Source: Staphylococcus gallinarum
GTDB lineage: Bacteria > Bacillota > Bacilli > Staphylococcales > Staphylococcaceae
Assembly: GCF_000875895.1 (NCBI RefSeq)
Contig: NZ_JXCF01000003.1
Coordinates: 1 to 64,000 of the forward strand
Direction: 5' to 3'
DNA: 64,000 nt
Below the pieces are notes generated by a model, which did no database searches, was not told where the DNA came from, and was given only the letters and a program-made list of their open reading frames with translations. Below are positions 1 to 11,130 of this stretch, in pieces. Position 1 is the first letter of the stretch. Each line of letters starts with the position of its first letter. The position numbers and the translations under genes were made by a program.

Positions 1-51
1 CTTACAAGTGGTAAGTGAAAGAGGAGAAAGAGAAAATGAGGAAAGATGTGA

Positions 52-125
52 GCGCTTGACTACATGTCAGAAAAGCTCCATAGCGCCGATGGTAGCAGAC
101 TTACGTTCCGCAAGAGTAGGATAAG
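52..125 (+). pseudogene. 5S rRNA-like 3' fragment
   Basis: Positions 73-120 match the 3' half of staphylococcal 5S rRNA as I recall it (the blocks AAGCTCC, AGCG, CGATGGTAG, ACTTACGTTCCGC and AGAGTAG in order). The 5' half, normally beginning TCTGGTGACTATAGCAAGG, is not found upstream, and the terminal helix partner is missing. I infer a decayed or truncated 5S copy at the end of an rRNA operon; from memory of S. aureus, an rRNA operon lies between lysS and pdxR. A 9-bp inverted repeat (AGTACCACT 155-163, AGTGGTACT 235-243) follows it. Confidence 0.6.
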
Positions 126-270
126 TGGAATATAAGAGCTAAAGCGCTTATATAAGTACCACTAAACTAAAAAGATAGAAAATAGAAATCTTAGTACATA
201 GACTAATAGATATGATGTAAAAAAAGCTGTAATAAGTGGTACTATACAGGCAAGCAGAGATGCGATGAGC

Positions 271-295
271 CGAGACCGTCATGTCTCTTTTTTTA
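271..295 (+). terminator. Intrinsic terminator, rRNA-side
   Basis: A short stem GAGAC/GTCTC (272-276 and 283-287) is followed by a run of T. It would end transcription arriving from upstream, probably from an rRNA operon, ahead of the convergent pdxR gene. Confidence 0.6.
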
Positions 296-350
296 TATCC
301 TAAGCGCTTAACTTAAGTATTACTAACCTCAATTTATTTTATTATTTTAA

Positions 351-1748
351 TTATTTCTTAATTAAAGTCTTAATTAAAGCTTGTGTATGAATTTCAAGTT
401 TTGAAAATGGGATTCCACCGAATCCTAATATAAATTTTACATCTTGTAAGTTTTGATCATATTCATTAAATGGTATGATTTTTAGGTTATTTTGTTTTGC
501 TCTCTTTAAGCACTCTTCTAATGTAAGACCATTTCTTACTGTTAAGGTGAAATGCATGCCAGCAAATGCACCGTTGACTTCTAATTGTTCTTGGTAAGGT
601 GTGAGTGCATCAATTATGAATTTCAATTTAGCCTTATATACTTTCCTCATTTTATTTAAATGGCGTTCAAAACTACCTGATTCCATAAAGCTAGCTACCA
701 TTTTTTGCAAATGAGTTGGGACGGTATTACTTTCTTTATTGGAAAGTGTATCGTATCTTGAACAAAGATTTTTGGGGAGTACTAAATAAGCCATTCGACA
801 ACTTGGATAAAGAGATTTTGAAAAAGTACTGATATATATCACTTTGTCTTTAGTATCTAAACTTTGTAATGCAGGGATGGGTTTGCCGAAGTAACGAAAT
901 TCCGAGTCATAATCATCTTCAATTATATAACGCTGTTCACTTTGTTGTGCCCATTGAATGAGTTGGGTACGCTTTTTTAAATTCATTACATACCCAGTAG
1001 GGAATTGATGTGATGGAGTGACATATGCAACATTGTGATTGAATTTCTTAAATGCCTCTAAAGCAATACCGGTTTTTTCTACTGTAATTTGTTTATACTT
1101 GATTTGTTTTTTATCTAGTATTTTTTTAATTGGGGGATAACTCGGATTTTCAATATAAAATTGTGGTTTATTTAGAATGTCTGTCACTAAATTAATCAGT
1201 TGTTCAGTTGAAGAACCAATTATTATTTGTTCTGGATGACACGTTACCCCACGACTATTAAAAAGGTAATGTGCAATTTCTTGTCTCAATTGCCATTCTC
1301 CTTTTGGGTTTGTACGTTGTAATAGTGATAGTTGATCATCTTCGAAGGCGTCTCTAGCATATTTTCTAAATTGTTTCATTGGAAAATATTCTGCATCTAT
1401 TTCTGATAAGTTAAACGCCAAAGTTTCATTGTTATTTTCATTATTACTAACTTCATTAGAGCTATATGCGTTAGTTTGATTTGGTGATTCATTTAAATGT
1501 GTAGCATTGCGATTAATAATAGGTAAGGTTTCAATGTCGGACACGAAGTATCCTGATCGTGGCTTGGAATAAATATAGCCTTCATCTAAAAGTAGTTGAT
1601 ATGCATGTTCTATTGTTGTATGACTGATTGATAGATGCTGGCTCAAAGCTCTCTTAGATGGAAATTTATCATCAGATTGGTATTGGCCTTCGATGATTTG
1701 CTGTTTTAAATTTTCATATAAATTGAGATAAAGATGTTTATTAGGCAT
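351..1748 (-). CDS. pdxR: MocR-type regulator of vitamin B6 synthesis
   Basis: A 465-aa MocR/GntR regulator. An N-terminal winged helix (about residues 1-75, with SKRALSQHLSISHTT as recognition region) is joined by an Asn-rich linker to a fold-type I aminotransferase-like domain (about 115-465). The PLP-binding lysine is K311 in STFSKSLYP. It diverges from pdxS with a 99-bp shared intergenic region, the classic PdxR arrangement in Firmicutes, so it probably activates pdxST when PLP is low. The context makes the function firmer than the domain alone would. Confidence 0.9.
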   Translation of the reverse strand: MPNKHLYLNLYENLKQQIIEGQYQSDDKFPSKRALSQHLSISHTTIEHAYQLLLDEGYIYSKPRSGYFVSDIETLPIINRNATHLNESPNQTNAYSSNEVSNNENNNETLAFNLSEIDAEYFPMKQFRKYARDAFEDDQLSLLQRTNPKGEWQLRQEIAHYLFNSRGVTCHPEQIIIGSSTEQLINLVTDILNKPQFYIENPSYPPIKKILDKKQIKYKQITVEKTGIALEAFKKFNHNVAYVTPSHQFPTGYVMNLKKRTQLIQWAQQSEQRYIIEDDYDSEFRYFGKPIPALQSLDTKDKVIYISTFSKSLYPSCRMAYLVLPKNLCSRYDTLSNKESNTVPTHLQKMVASFMESGSFERHLNKMRKVYKAKLKFIIDALTPYQEQLEVNGAFAGMHFTLTVRNGLTLEECLKRAKQNNLKIIPFNEYDQNLQDVKFILGFGGIPFSKLEIHTQALIKTLIKK

Positions 1749-1847
1749 TTAACTGACCCCTTGAAATATTTTAAAATTGTACCTTTTTAAATACCAGTTT
1801 ATCTTTTAAAATGAATTTAATCAACTAAGTAAAGGGGTAATTTATTC

Positions 1848-2735
1848 ATGTCTAAAGTTACTGGATCAGAAAGAGTAAAAAGAGGAATGGCTGAAATGCA
1901 AAAAGGCGGCGTTATTATGGACGTTGTTAATGCAGAACAAGCTAAAATTGCAGAAGAAGCAGGTGCCGTTGCGGTAATGGCATTAGAACGTGTACCTTCT
2001 GATATAAGAGCTGCAGGTGGTGTAGCACGTATGGCTAATCCTAAAATTGTAGAGGAAGTTATGAATGCTGTTTCAATTCCTGTTATGGCAAAAGCACGTA
2101 TCGGTCATATTACTGAAGCACGTGTATTAGAATCTATGGGTGTTGACTATATCGACGAATCTGAAGTTTTAACGCCAGCTGACGAAGAGTATCATTTACG
2201 TAAAGATGCATTCACTGTACCATTTGTATGTGGTTGCCGTAATTTAGGAGAAGCTGCTAGAAGAATTGGTGAAGGTTCTGCGATGTTACGTACTAAAGGT
2301 GAGCCAGGTACAGGAAATATCGTTGAAGCAGTGAGACACATGCGTCAAGTAAATGCGGAAGTTAGTCGTTTAACTGTAATGAACGATGATGAAATTATGA
2401 CTGAGGCTAAAAACATTGGAGCACCATATGATGTTTTAAAAGCAATTAAAGACAATGGTCGTTTACCAGTAGTTAACTTTGCTGCAGGTGGTGTAGCAAC
2501 TCCTCAAGATGCTGCATTAATGATGGAATTAGGTGCGGATGGCGTGTTCGTTGGTTCTGGTATTTTCAAATCAGAAGATCCTGAAAAATTTGCAAAAGCA
2601 ATTGTTCAAGCTACAACGCATTATCAAGATTATGAATTGATTGGTCGTCTAGCTAAAGAATTAGGCACAGCAATGAAAGGTTTAGACATCAATGAATTAT
2701 CATTAGAAGAACGTATGCAAGAGCGTGGATGGTAA
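1848..2735 (+). CDS. pdxS: Pyridoxal 5'-phosphate synthase, synthase subunit
   Basis: PdxS (295 aa) condenses ribose 5-phosphate, glyceraldehyde 3-phosphate and ammonia into PLP in the cytosol, in a 12+12 complex with the glutaminase PdxT. D25 and the Schiff-base lysine K82 (in VMAKARIGH) are present, as is the phosphate-binding [12 protein letters not shown] region near the C-terminus. Length is normal for the family and identity to other staphylococcal PdxS is very high. The ATG is preceded by AAAGGGG. pdxT follows one base after the stop codon. Confidence 0.97.
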   Translation: MSKVTGSERVKRGMAEMQKGGVIMDVVNAEQAKIAEEAGAVAVMALERVPSDIRAAGGVARMANPKIVEEVMNAVSIPVMAKARIGHITEARVLESMGVDYIDESEVLTPADEEYHLRKDAFTVPFVCGCRNLGEAARRIGEGSAMLRTKGEPGTGNIVEAVRHMRQVNAEVSRLTVMNDDEIMTEAKNIGAPYDVLKAIKDNGRLPVVNFAAGGVATPQDAALMMELGADGVFVGSGIFKSEDPEKFAKAIVQATTHYQDYELIGRLAKELGTAMKGLDINELSLEERMQERGW

Positions 2736-2736
2736 T

Positions 2737-3312
2737 ATGAAAATTGGTGTACTAGCATTGCAAGGTGCTGTGCGAGAGCATATCAGACATATTGAACTCA
2801 GTGGACATGAAGGTGTAGCTGTAAAGCGTGTAGAGCAATTAGCAGAAATTGACGGATTGATTTTACCAGGTGGCGAATCTACTACATTGCGTCGATTGAT
2901 GAACTTATACGGTTTTAAAGAAGCGTTACAACAATCTACTTTACCTATGTTTGGCACATGTGCAGGTTTAATTGTGTTAGCACAAGATATTGTAGGCGAG
3001 GAAGGTTACCTAAATAAATTAGATATCACAGTTGAACGTAATTCATTTGGTAGACAAGTAGATAGCTTTGAAAGTGAGTTAGATGTAGCTGGGATTGCGA
3101 AAGATATTGAAGGTGTATTTATAAGAGCGCCTCATATTGTAGAAGCTCACGGTGAAACGAAAGTGTTAAGTGTTGTGGGTGAGAAGATTGTGGCAGTTCA
3201 AGAGGGACGTTATTTGGGTGTTTCATTCCATCCAGAATTAACTGATGATTATAGAGTCACTCAATATTTTATTGATCACATCGTAGCACCTACTACTGTT
3301 GAAAAAGTATAA
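2737..3312 (+). CDS. pdxT: Pyridoxal 5'-phosphate synthase, glutaminase subunit
   Basis: A 191-aa class I-type glutamine amidotransferase that supplies ammonia to PdxS. The nucleophile is C75 in GTCAGL, the His/Glu pair is in SFHPEL near the C-terminus, and the PGGES oxyanion segment is at about residue 44. A GTG at 2725 would extend the frame by four codons into pdxS. I chose ATG 2737 because [15 protein letters not shown] is the family start. The gene is translationally coupled to pdxS. Confidence 0.96.
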   Translation: MKIGVLALQGAVREHIRHIELSGHEGVAVKRVEQLAEIDGLILPGGESTTLRRLMNLYGFKEALQQSTLPMFGTCAGLIVLAQDIVGEEGYLNKLDITVERNSFGRQVDSFESELDVAGIAKDIEGVFIRAPHIVEAHGETKVLSVVGEKIVAVQEGRYLGVSFHPELTDDYRVTQYFIDHIVAPTTVEKV

Positions 3313-3313
3313 T

Positions 3314-3352
3314 AAAAAAAGCAGTTTGGTTAATTAACCAAACTGCTTTTTT
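3314..3352. terminator. Bidirectional terminator between pdxT and nupC
   Basis: A perfect palindrome (GCAGTTTGGTTAATTAACCAAACTGC) flanked by A-run and T-run serves both pdxT (+) and nupC (-), whose ends converge here. Confidence 0.9.
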
Positions 3353-3360
3353 GTTGCTTA

Positions 3361-4575
3361 TTAAATGAAGAATCCTGCAATTGCTGCAGAAATAAATGAT
3401 ACTAATGTTGCACCGAAAAGTAATTTTAAGCCAAAACGTGCAACTACGTCACCTTTTTCACTGTTAAGTGATTTTATAGCTCCAGAAATAATTCCAATTG
3501 AACTGAAGTTAGCAAAAGAAACAACGAATACAGAGATTACACCTTTAGCGTGATCACTAATTTCCTTTGTCTTACTTAAGCTTTGCATTGCAACGAATTC
3601 ATTTGATAATAATTTAGTTGCCATAATTGAACCAGCTTGTACAGCATCGTGCCAAGGTACGCCAATTAAGAATGCAAATGGTGCAAAAACAAACCCAATT
3701 AATGTTTGGAAATCCCATGTGATACTACCACCGCTAACTGCAGTGAAGATAGCACTAACAACGCCATTTAATAATGCAATGATAGCAATGTACCCAATTA
3801 ACATTGCACCTACGATAATTGCGACTTTAAATCCATCAAGGATATATTCACCTAGCATCTCGAAGAAAGATTGTTTCCCAGCTTCACTTTCTTCTACGAT
3901 TAATTTATCTTCCTTTGCATCAACTTTGTAAGGATTGATGATTGAAGCGATAATGAAACCACCAAATAAGTTTAATACAACAGCAGTAACGACATAGCGT
4001 GGTTCAATTAATGTGAAATATGCGCCGATGATTGAAGCAGAAACTGTCGACATTGCTGAAGCAGTCAATGTATATAAACGTTGACTTGGAATGTGTGCCA
4101 GTTCCTTTTTCAGTGAAATAAACACTTCTGATTGCCCAAGGATTGCTGCAGCTACTGCATTATAAGATTCTAAGCGTCCCATTCCATTAATCTTAGAAAT
4201 AGCTAAGCCTAAAACATTAATAATCCAAGGTAAGATTCTCGTATATTGTAAGATACCGATTAGTGCCGAAATAAATACAATTGGTAATAACACGTTAAAG
4301 AAGAAAGGTGGGTTTTTAGGATCTACGAATTCAAATCCGCCAAAAACGAAATTAACCCCTTCTGCAGCTTTAGCTAATAGATAATTGAATCCATCAGATA
4401 TAGCGCCGATAACTGTAATACCGAATTTAGTTTTAAGTAAAATAAACGCAAATACAAGTTGAATAACAAGTAACAGACCAACGTATTGCCAACGTACTTT
4501 CTTTTTGTCAGAACTAAAAAGGAAAGCTAGTCCTAAAAATACAGCAATTCCAATTAATCCAATGATAATGTGCAT
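3361..4575 (-). CDS. nupC: NupC-family concentrative nucleoside permease
   Basis: A 404-aa polytopic membrane protein of the CNT (NupC) family, predicted to import nucleosides with cations. It has hydrophobic segments throughout, beginning with IIIGLIGIAVFLGLAFLF, plus family segments such as GQSEVFISLKKELA (about 148-161) and the C-terminal SFANFSSIGIISGAIKSL region. Length is typical. It is a single gene converging on pdxT and diverging from ctsR. Substrate range cannot be told from sequence. Confidence 0.9.
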   Translation of the reverse strand: MHIIIGLIGIAVFLGLAFLFSSDKKKVRWQYVGLLLVIQLVFAFILLKTKFGITVIGAISDGFNYLLAKAAEGVNFVFGGFEFVDPKNPPFFFNVLLPIVFISALIGILQYTRILPWIINVLGLAISKINGMGRLESYNAVAAAILGQSEVFISLKKELAHIPSQRLYTLTASAMSTVSASIIGAYFTLIEPRYVVTAVVLNLFGGFIIASIINPYKVDAKEDKLIVEESEAGKQSFFEMLGEYILDGFKVAIIVGAMLIGYIAIIALLNGVVSAIFTAVSGGSITWDFQTLIGFVFAPFAFLIGVPWHDAVQAGSIMATKLLSNEFVAMQSLSKTKEISDHAKGVISVFVVSFANFSSIGIISGAIKSLNSEKGDVVARFGLKLLFGATLVSFISAAIAGFFI

Positions 4576-4671
4576 AATTTTTTCATCCCTTTTATTTTTT
4601 CTTAATACCTATAATACAATAAAATATCAGTCTCTGAACATCATTAATCAAAAATTTTTCAAACATATTGG

Positions 4672-4719
4672 TTGAAAAAGGTCAAAGTTGGTCATATAAT
4701 ATAGTCAAAGAAGGTCAAA
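4672..4719 (+). promoter_or_regulatory. ctsR promoter with two CtsR operators
   Basis: A SigA promoter is visible: -35 TTGAAA (4672-4677), 17-bp spacer, -10 TATAAT (4695-4700). Two heptad-N3-heptad CtsR boxes overlie it: GGTCAAA GTT GGTCATA (4680-4696) and AGTCAAA GAA GGTCAAA (4703-4719). The layout matches the known CtsR consensus of direct GGTCAAA heptads and predicts autorepression of the operon until heat or protein stress. Confidence 0.93.
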
Positions 4720-4732
4720 AGAGGTGATAATC

Positions 4733-5194
4733 ATGCACAACATGTCCGACATCATAGAACAGTACATTAAAAAATTATTTGAAGACGCCAATGAAGACGT
4801 GGTGGAAATCCAACGTGCAAATATTGCACAACGTTTCGACTGTGTGCCTTCGCAATTAAATTATGTAATCAAAACACGTTTTACTAATGAACATGGTTAT
4901 GAAATTGAAAGTAAACGAGGTGGCGGTGGTTATATCCGAATCACTAAAATTGAAAACAAAGATGAAACTGGGTATATTAACCATCTACTTCAATTAATTG
5001 GACCTTCAATTTCACAACAACAAGCGTATTATATTATAGATGGTTTGTTAGACAAATCTTATATCAACGAGAGAGAAGCAAAAATGATTCAAGCAGTTAT
5101 TGATAGGGAAACGTTGAAGATGGATGTAATTGCTAGAGATATTATCAGAGCAAATATTCTTAAACGTTTATTACCTGTGATTAATTATTATTAA
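4733..5194 (+). CDS. ctsR: Class III heat-shock repressor CtsR
   Basis: CtsR (153 aa) represses clp genes by binding tandem GGTCAAA heptads. The N-terminal winged helix carries the Gly-rich wing [11 protein letters not shown]62, just before the glycines, is the residue McsB phosphorylates in B. subtilis CtsR. The C-terminal dimerisation half is well conserved. A GTG at 4724 would add three residues. ATG 4733, behind GAGGTG, gives the family N-terminus [12 protein letters not shown]. It is the first gene of ctsR-mcsA-mcsB-clpC. Confidence 0.97.
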   Translation: MHNMSDIIEQYIKKLFEDANEDVVEIQRANIAQRFDCVPSQLNYVIKTRFTNEHGYEIESKRGGGGYIRITKIENKDETGYINHLLQLIGPSISQQQAYYIIDGLLDKSYINEREAKMIQAVIDRETLKMDVIARDIIRANILKRLLPVINYY

Positions 5195-5215
5195 AGTAAA
5201 GTGAGGTGTTTGGTC

Positions 5216-5767
5216 GTGCTATGTGAGAATTGTCATTTAAATGAAGCGGAAGTTAAGTTAGCAGTTAAAGGACAAGATGGCGTGAATGAGAAATGGGTTT
5301 GTTCAACTTGTGCTCAGGGAGGAAATCCATGGACGCAGAATCAACAACTTCAGTCTCAAGATGATATTGAAGGTGCATTTGTTGTTAAACAAATTTTACA
5401 GCATTTAGCAGCTAAACACGGAATTGAATTTGATGAAGTAGCTTTTAAAGAAGCAAAACGATGTCCAACTTGTCGCATGACACTTAAAGATATCGCACAT
5501 GTCGGTAAATTTGGTTGTGCAGACTGCTATGCAACTTTCAAAGATGACATTGTTGATATAGTGCGACGAGTACAAGGTGGCCAATTTGAACACACTGGGA
5601 AAACACCTCGTTCATCATATAGAAAGTTAGCATTAAAGAAACAAATTGAGGAAAAGTCAGAACACCTCAATAAGTTAATCGAAGAGCAAAACTTTGAAGA
5701 AGCAGCTGTTGTTCGAGATGAGATCAAGGCACTAAAAGCGGACAGTGAGGTGAGCCGCGATGAGTAA
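5216..5767 (+). CDS. mcsA: Protein-arginine kinase activator McsA
   Basis: McsA (183 aa) is the zinc-binding activator of the arginine kinase McsB. Two four-cysteine clusters are visible (C3, C6, C29, C32 and C83, C86, C101, C104), followed by a C-terminal UVR motif (about 145-175) that contacts McsB and ClpC. GTG 5216 is the chosen start because it yields MLCENC, the family N-terminus; the longer frame from 5201 would overlap the GAGGTG ribosome-binding site. The stop overlaps the mcsB start by 8 nt. Confidence 0.95.
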   Translation: MLCENCHLNEAEVKLAVKGQDGVNEKWVCSTCAQGGNPWTQNQQLQSQDDIEGAFVVKQILQHLAAKHGIEFDEVAFKEAKRCPTCRMTLKDIAHVGKFGCADCYATFKDDIVDIVRRVQGGQFEHTGKTPRSSYRKLALKKQIEEKSEHLNKLIEEQNFEEAAVVRDEIKALKADSEVSRDE

Positions 5768-6770
5768 AGATTATATTAGTCCTTATATGAGTGAATGGAT
5801 GCGTGATAAAGAGGAAAGTCCAGTTGTCATGTCATCGAGGATTCGTTTGGCAAGAAATTTAGAGAATCATGTGCACCCACTTATGTTTCCATCAGAACAA
5901 GATGGATTTAGAGTGATAAATGAAGTACAAGATGCGCTTCCAGATTTGTCGATTCAACGTTTGGATACGATGGATCAACAGAGCAAGTATAAACTTGTTG
6001 CGAAACATCTTATAAGTCCAGAGTTAATAAGACAGCCAGCTTCAGCGGTATTACTCAATGATGATGAGTCACTTAGTGTAATGGTAAACGAAGAAGATCA
6101 TATTCGTATACAAGCAATGGGTAATGATTTATCATTGAAATCACTTTTCGAGAAAGCATCTCATCTAGATGACGAACTTGATAAGGCAGTTGATATTAGC
6201 TTTGATGAACACCTAGGTTATCTCACAACTTGTCCTACAAATATCGGAACGGGTATGAGAGCAAGTGTGATGTTGCATTTACCAGGATTATCGATAATGA
6301 AACGAATGAATCGTATTGCTCAAACGATTAATAGATTTGGTTTTACGATTAGGGGTATATATGGGGAAGGCTCTCAAGTTTATGGTCATATATACCAAAT
6401 TTCGAATCAATTGACATTAGGTAAAAATGAAGAAGCAATAATTGAGAGTTTAACTGAAGTGGTTCAACAAATTATAAATGAAGAATTACAGATTCGTGAA
6501 CGATTAAATGAACATAATCATACGGAAACGTTAGATAGAGTTTATCGATCGTTAGGAATTTTGAAATATAGTAGACTCATATCAATGGAGGAAGCTTCGT
6601 TAAGATTAAGTGAAGTGAAACTTGGCATTGATTTAGGCTATATTGAATTGAAAGACTTCAAATTTAATGAGTTGATGATTGCGATACAATCACCATTCTT
6701 ATTAGATGAAGAAGACGAGAGAACCGTGAATGAAAAAAGAGCGGATATATTGAGAGAACATATCGTTTAG
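5760..6770 (+). CDS. mcsB: Protein-arginine kinase McsB
   Basis: McsB (336 aa) has the phosphagen-kinase fold and phosphorylates arginines, marking proteins (and CtsR) for ClpCP. The ATP-binding SSRIRLARN motif (residues 25-33), [15 protein letters not shown] (about 157-171) and the GEGS loop are present. It overlaps mcsA and is followed by clpC after 13 nt that carry GGAGGTC. Confidence 0.95.
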   Translation: MSKDYISPYMSEWMRDKEESPVVMSSRIRLARNLENHVHPLMFPSEQDGFRVINEVQDALPDLSIQRLDTMDQQSKYKLVAKHLISPELIRQPASAVLLNDDESLSVMVNEEDHIRIQAMGNDLSLKSLFEKASHLDDELDKAVDISFDEHLGYLTTCPTNIGTGMRASVMLHLPGLSIMKRMNRIAQTINRFGFTIRGIYGEGSQVYGHIYQISNQLTLGKNEEAIIESLTEVVQQIINEELQIRERLNEHNHTETLDRVYRSLGILKYSRLISMEEASLRLSEVKLGIDLGYIELKDFKFNELMIAIQSPFLLDEEDERTVNEKRADILREHIV

Positions 6771-6783
6771 GAGGTCATGTTAT

Positions 6784-9246
6784 ATGCTATTTGGTAGATT
6801 GACAGAGCGTGCGCAACGCGTATTAGCACACGCCCAAGAGGAAGCAATTCGATTAAATCATTCAAATATTGGAACAGAGCACTTACTTTTAGGTTTAATG
6901 AAAGAACCAGAAGGTATTGCTGCTAAAGTTTTAGAATCCTTTGATATTACTGAAGAAAAGGTAGTAGAAGAAGTTGAAAAGCTTATAGGTCAAGGACAAG
7001 AGCAAATGGGTGCGTTACATTACACACCAAGAGCAAAGAAAGTAATTGAATTATCAATGGATGAAGCTAGAAAGTTACATCATAACTTTGTTGGCACTGA
7101 ACATATTTTACTTGGTTTAATTCGTGAAAATGAAGGTGTCGCTGCTCGCGTATTTGCAAACTTAGATTTAAATATTACAAAAGCACGCGCGCAAGTTGTG
7201 AAAGCTTTAGGTAGTCCAGAAATGAGTAATAAAAATGCACAAGCAAATAAATCAAATAACACACCAACACTCGATGGACTTGCACGTGACTTAACAGTAA
7301 TTGCAAAGGATGGTACATTAGATCCTGTTATTGGTAGAGATAAAGAAATCACTAGAGTTATTGAAGTATTAAGTCGTCGTACAAAGAATAACCCAGTATT
7401 AATCGGGGAACCAGGTGTAGGTAAAACTGCAATTGCAGAAGGTTTAGCTCAAGCAATCGTTAACAATGAAGTACCTGAAACATTGAAAGGCAAACGTGTC
7501 ATGTCACTAGATATGGGTACAGTTGTTGCCGGAACAAAATACCGTGGTGAATTTGAAGAGCGCTTGAAAAAAGTTATGGAAGAAATTCATCAAGCTGGTA
7601 ATGTTATCTTATTCATCGATGAGTTGCATACACTAGTAGGTGCAGGTGGTGCAGAAGGTGCAATTGATGCATCAAACATCTTAAAACCAGCACTTGCACG
7701 TGGAGAACTACAATGTATCGGTGCGACAACATTAGACGAATATCGTAAGAACATTGAAAAGGATGCTGCGCTAGAACGTCGTTTCCAACCTGTGCAAGTT
7801 GATGAGCCAACAGTAGAAGATACAATTGAAATCTTAAAAGGTTTACGTGATCGCTATGAAGCGCATCACCGCATTACGATTTCAGATCAAGCACTTGTAT
7901 CAGCTGCTAAATTAAGTGACCGTTATGTATCTGATCGTTTCTTACCAGATAAAGCAATTGACTTAATTGATGAAGCAAGTTCAAAAGTTAGACTTAAAAG
8001 TCATACAACACCACCTAACTTAAAAGAAATCGAGCAAGAAATTGAACAAGTGAAAAATGAAAAAGATGCAGCTGTTCATGCTCAAGAATTTGAAAATGCA
8101 GCTAATCTTCGCGATAAACAAACTAAATTAGAAAAACAATATGAAGATGCTAAGAATAAATGGAAAAACACACAAAACGGTGAAAATACTTCACTTTCAG
8201 AAGATGATATCGGTGAAGTTATCGCTGGTTGGACTGGTATTCCATTAACAAAAATTAACGAAACTGAATCTGATCGCCTATTAAACTTAGAAGGTACGCT
8301 TCATGAAAGAGTTATCGGTCAAAAAGACGCTGTTAATTCTATTAGTAAAGCTGTGAGACGTGCTCGTGCAGGATTGAAAGATCCTAAACGTCCAATTGGT
8401 AGCTTTATCTTCTTAGGACCAACGGGTGTAGGTAAGACAGAACTTGCTCGAGCATTGGCTGAGTCAATGTTTGGTGAAGATGACGCGATGATTCGTGTTG
8501 ATATGAGTGAGTTCATGGAGAAACATGCTGTGAGTCGTTTAGTCGGAGCACCTCCAGGCTATGTAGGTCATGATGATGGTGGTCAATTAACAGAAAAAGT
8601 AAGACGTAAACCTTATTCAGTTATCTTATTCGATGAAATTGAAAAAGCACATCCTGATGTCTTCAATATCTTATTACAAGTATTAGATGATGGACATTTA
8701 ACAGATACTAAAGGTCGTCGTGTTGACTTCCGAAATACGGTAATCATTATGACTTCAAACGTCGGTGCACAAGAATTACAAGATCAACGCTTTGCTGGTT
8801 TTGGTGGCGCATCAGAAGGTGAAGACTATGAAACAATTCGCAAGACGATGATGAAAGAATTAAAAAATGCTTTCCGTCCAGAATTCTTAAACCGTGTTGA
8901 TGATATTATCGTATTCCATAAACTATCTAAAGACGAATTAAAAGAAATCGTTACAATGATGGTGAATAAATTGACAAATCGTTTGTCTGAACAAGATATC
9001 AATATTCACGTAACTGAAGCTGCGAAAGAAAAAATTGCTGAAGAAGGTTATGATCCAGAATATGGTGCAAGACCTCTAATTCGTGCAATTCAAAAAACAG
9101 TTGAAGATAATTTGAGTGAATTAATCTTAGACGGTAATCAAATTGAAGGTAAAAACGTAAATATTGATTACGATGGAAAAGAATATAAGTATGATATAAC
9201 TGATAGAGTTCCAACAGAACAAGATAAAGAAACAACTGAATCGTAA
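6784..9246 (+). CDS. clpC: AAA+ unfoldase ClpC
   Basis: ClpC (820 aa) is the HSP100 unfoldase that feeds ClpP and works with McsB and MecA. Order: two Clp-N repeats (1-145), AAA1 with Walker A GEPGVGKT (about 208-215) and Walker B ILFIDELH (about 275), a middle domain with a UVR-like stretch (about 425-470), and AAA2 with Walker A GPTGVGKT (about 544-551) and [10 protein letters not shown] (about 615). An acidic C-terminal tail follows. It is the last gene of the CtsR operon. Confidence 0.97.
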   Translation: MLFGRLTERAQRVLAHAQEEAIRLNHSNIGTEHLLLGLMKEPEGIAAKVLESFDITEEKVVEEVEKLIGQGQEQMGALHYTPRAKKVIELSMDEARKLHHNFVGTEHILLGLIRENEGVAARVFANLDLNITKARAQVVKALGSPEMSNKNAQANKSNNTPTLDGLARDLTVIAKDGTLDPVIGRDKEITRVIEVLSRRTKNNPVLIGEPGVGKTAIAEGLAQAIVNNEVPETLKGKRVMSLDMGTVVAGTKYRGEFEERLKKVMEEIHQAGNVILFIDELHTLVGAGGAEGAIDASNILKPALARGELQCIGATTLDEYRKNIEKDAALERRFQPVQVDEPTVEDTIEILKGLRDRYEAHHRITISDQALVSAAKLSDRYVSDRFLPDKAIDLIDEASSKVRLKSHTTPPNLKEIEQEIEQVKNEKDAAVHAQEFENAANLRDKQTKLEKQYEDAKNKWKNTQNGENTSLSEDDIGEVIAGWTGIPLTKINETESDRLLNLEGTLHERVIGQKDAVNSISKAVRRARAGLKDPKRPIGSFIFLGPTGVGKTELARALAESMFGEDDAMIRVDMSEFMEKHAVSRLVGAPPGYVGHDDGGQLTEKVRRKPYSVILFDEIEKAHPDVFNILLQVLDDGHLTDTKGRRVDFRNTVIIMTSNVGAQELQDQRFAGFGGASEGEDYETIRKTMMKELKNAFRPEFLNRVDDIIVFHKLSKDELKEIVTMMVNKLTNRLSEQDINIHVTEAAKEKIAEEGYDPEYGARPLIRAIQKTVEDNLSELILDGNQIEGKNVNIDYDGKEYKYDITDRVPTEQDKETTES

Positions 9247-9303
9247 AGCTTAATGTGCAGTACAATTATAGTGAATGACTATAATTTAGCTGTACGATAT
9301 ACT

Positions 9304-9358
9304 AAAGAAGTGACTAGCTAATTTCCTGTGATTATGAAATTGGTTAGTCACTTTTCTT
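9304..9358 (+). terminator. Terminator after clpC
   Basis: A long stem (AAGTGACTA and TAATTTC pairing with GAAATT and TTAGTCACTT) ends in TTTTCTT, closing the ctsR-mcsAB-clpC operon. Confidence 0.85.
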
Positions 9359-9692
9359 ATTTTAAAATTTAGAATGCACAAAATAGTGAAAGATTTAAGA
9401 CATCGATGAAGCTTTGTCGATGTTGCCTTGACATGAAACTAGGCAATTAATATAGACTTATTATCAACATGAGTGAAATTAATTAATGCAAAGAACTTAT
9501 ATATAGTTGGCACAACACGCGATAACGTGGTAACTTATTAAAATAACTTTCTGCGAAAATGAATATCATAAATAGAAATACTATAAATAATATAGTAATT
9601 GTTCAAAAAATAAATGGAATGAGAATAAAGTTTGTCATTAAGCAAGTAGAGGTTTAAAATAGATTTGTTCATAGAAAGTTGGAGGTGCGAAT
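9359..9692. other. clpC-radA intergenic region with possible promoter
   Basis: No gene was seen in these 334 bp. The best element is TTGACA (9428-9433), a 17-bp spacer and TATAGA (9451-9456), which could drive radA with a leader of about 230 nt. A small inverted repeat, CATCGATG/TCGATG, lies just upstream. The radA ribosome-binding site GGAGGTG is at the right end. Confidence 0.5.
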
Positions 9693-11063
9693 TTGGCCAA
9701 AAAGAAAGTGATTTTTGAATGTATGGCATGTGGGTATCAGTCGCCTAAATGGATGGGGAAATGTCCGAATTGTGGTGGCTGGAATCAGATGGAGGAAATC
9801 GTTGAACAAAAGGCAGCGAGTCCTAAACATGGCGTGCGTAGCCGTGATAATGTTGCAAAGGTACAAAAATTAAATGATATTCAACACGAGAATACACCTA
9901 GAATTATCAGCAAATCAGCTGAATTTAACAGAGTGCTTGGTGGAGGAATCGTTAATGGTTCTTTAGTGCTCATCGGTGGGGATCCAGGTATTGGGAAGTC
10001 AACATTGTTACTACAAGTATGTGCGGCTTTATCACAATCCTATAATGTACTCTATATAACAGGTGAGGAATCACTCAACCAAACTAAATTAAGAGCTGAA
10101 AGATTAGATGAAGATTCAAGCCAGCTCAATGTATTTGCTGAAACAGATTTAGAAGTCATTCACGAAACTGTTAAACAATTGAAACCGGATTTGCTCGTTG
10201 TGGATTCAATTCAAACAATATTCCATCCTGAAATTAATTCGGCACCAGGTTCGGTATCCCAAGTCAGAGAAAGTACACAAAGTTTGATGAATATCGCAAA
10301 GCAGATGAATATCGCGACTTTTATCGTTGGACATGTGACGAAGGAAGGGCAAATTGCTGGACCTCGTTTGTTAGAGCATATGGTGGATACGGTGCTTTAT
10401 TTCGAAGGTGATGAACATCACGCGTACCGCATATTGCGAGCTGTGAAAAATAGATTCGGTTCGACAAATGAGATGGGTATTTTTGAAATGAAGCAAAGTG
10501 GGTTGAAAGGTGTTAAGAATCCTTCAGAAATGTTTTTAGAGGAACGTTCTACCAATGTTCCAGGTTCGACCATAGTTTCTACAATGGAAGGCACTAGACC
10601 ATTATTAATTGAAGTGCAGGCGTTAGTGACGCCTACAACATTTAATAACCCTAGAAGAATGGCAACAGGGATAGACCATAATAGACTTAGCCTCCTTATG
10701 GCAGTGCTAGAAAAAAAGGAGAATTATCTTTTACAGCAACAAGATGCATATATTAAAGTTGCAGGCGGTGTTCGATTGACTGAACCTGCCGTCGATTTAG
10801 GGATAATCGTTGCAACAGCGTCGAGCTTTAAAGATTTGGCTGTTGATGGTTTAGATTGCTTTATAGGTGAAGTAGGTTTGACTGGCGAAGTGAGAAGAGT
10901 ATCGCGTATAGAACAGCGTGTTCAAGAAGCGGCTAAACTCGGATTTAAAAGAGTTATTATTCCGGAAACGAATATTGGCGGTTGGCAATTCCCAGAAGGC
11001 ATAAAGGTAATAGGTGTTAAAAGTGTACATGAAGCATTGAAGTATGCTATTAACAAACAGTAA
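9693..11063 (+). CDS. radA: DNA repair protein RadA
   Basis: RadA/Sms (456 aa) is a RecA-like ATPase/helicase that helps branch migration in recombination. It has an N-terminal zinc finger (CMACG ... CPNCGGW, residues 10-27), Walker [11 protein letters not shown] (about 93-102), the KNRFG motif (about 251), and a Lon-like C-terminal domain (about 290-456). It starts at TTG behind GGAGGTG. The PIN/TRAM gene follows, as in other staphylococci. Confidence 0.96.
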   Translation: MAKKKVIFECMACGYQSPKWMGKCPNCGGWNQMEEIVEQKAASPKHGVRSRDNVAKVQKLNDIQHENTPRIISKSAEFNRVLGGGIVNGSLVLIGGDPGIGKSTLLLQVCAALSQSYNVLYITGEESLNQTKLRAERLDEDSSQLNVFAETDLEVIHETVKQLKPDLLVVDSIQTIFHPEINSAPGSVSQVRESTQSLMNIAKQMNIATFIVGHVTKEGQIAGPRLLEHMVDTVLYFEGDEHHAYRILRAVKNRFGSTNEMGIFEMKQSGLKGVKNPSEMFLEERSTNVPGSTIVSTMEGTRPLLIEVQALVTPTTFNNPRRMATGIDHNRLSLLMAVLEKKENYLLQQQDAYIKVAGGVRLTEPAVDLGIIVATASSFKDLAVDGLDCFIGEVGLTGEVRRVSRIEQRVQEAAKLGFKRVIIPETNIGGWQFPEGIKVIGVKSVHEALKYAINKQ

Positions 11064-11130
11064 ATTTCTAAAACATACAGATAACCATTATTGGAATCTG
11101 TATGATTTTCTTGAGAGAGGAGAGTTAAAC

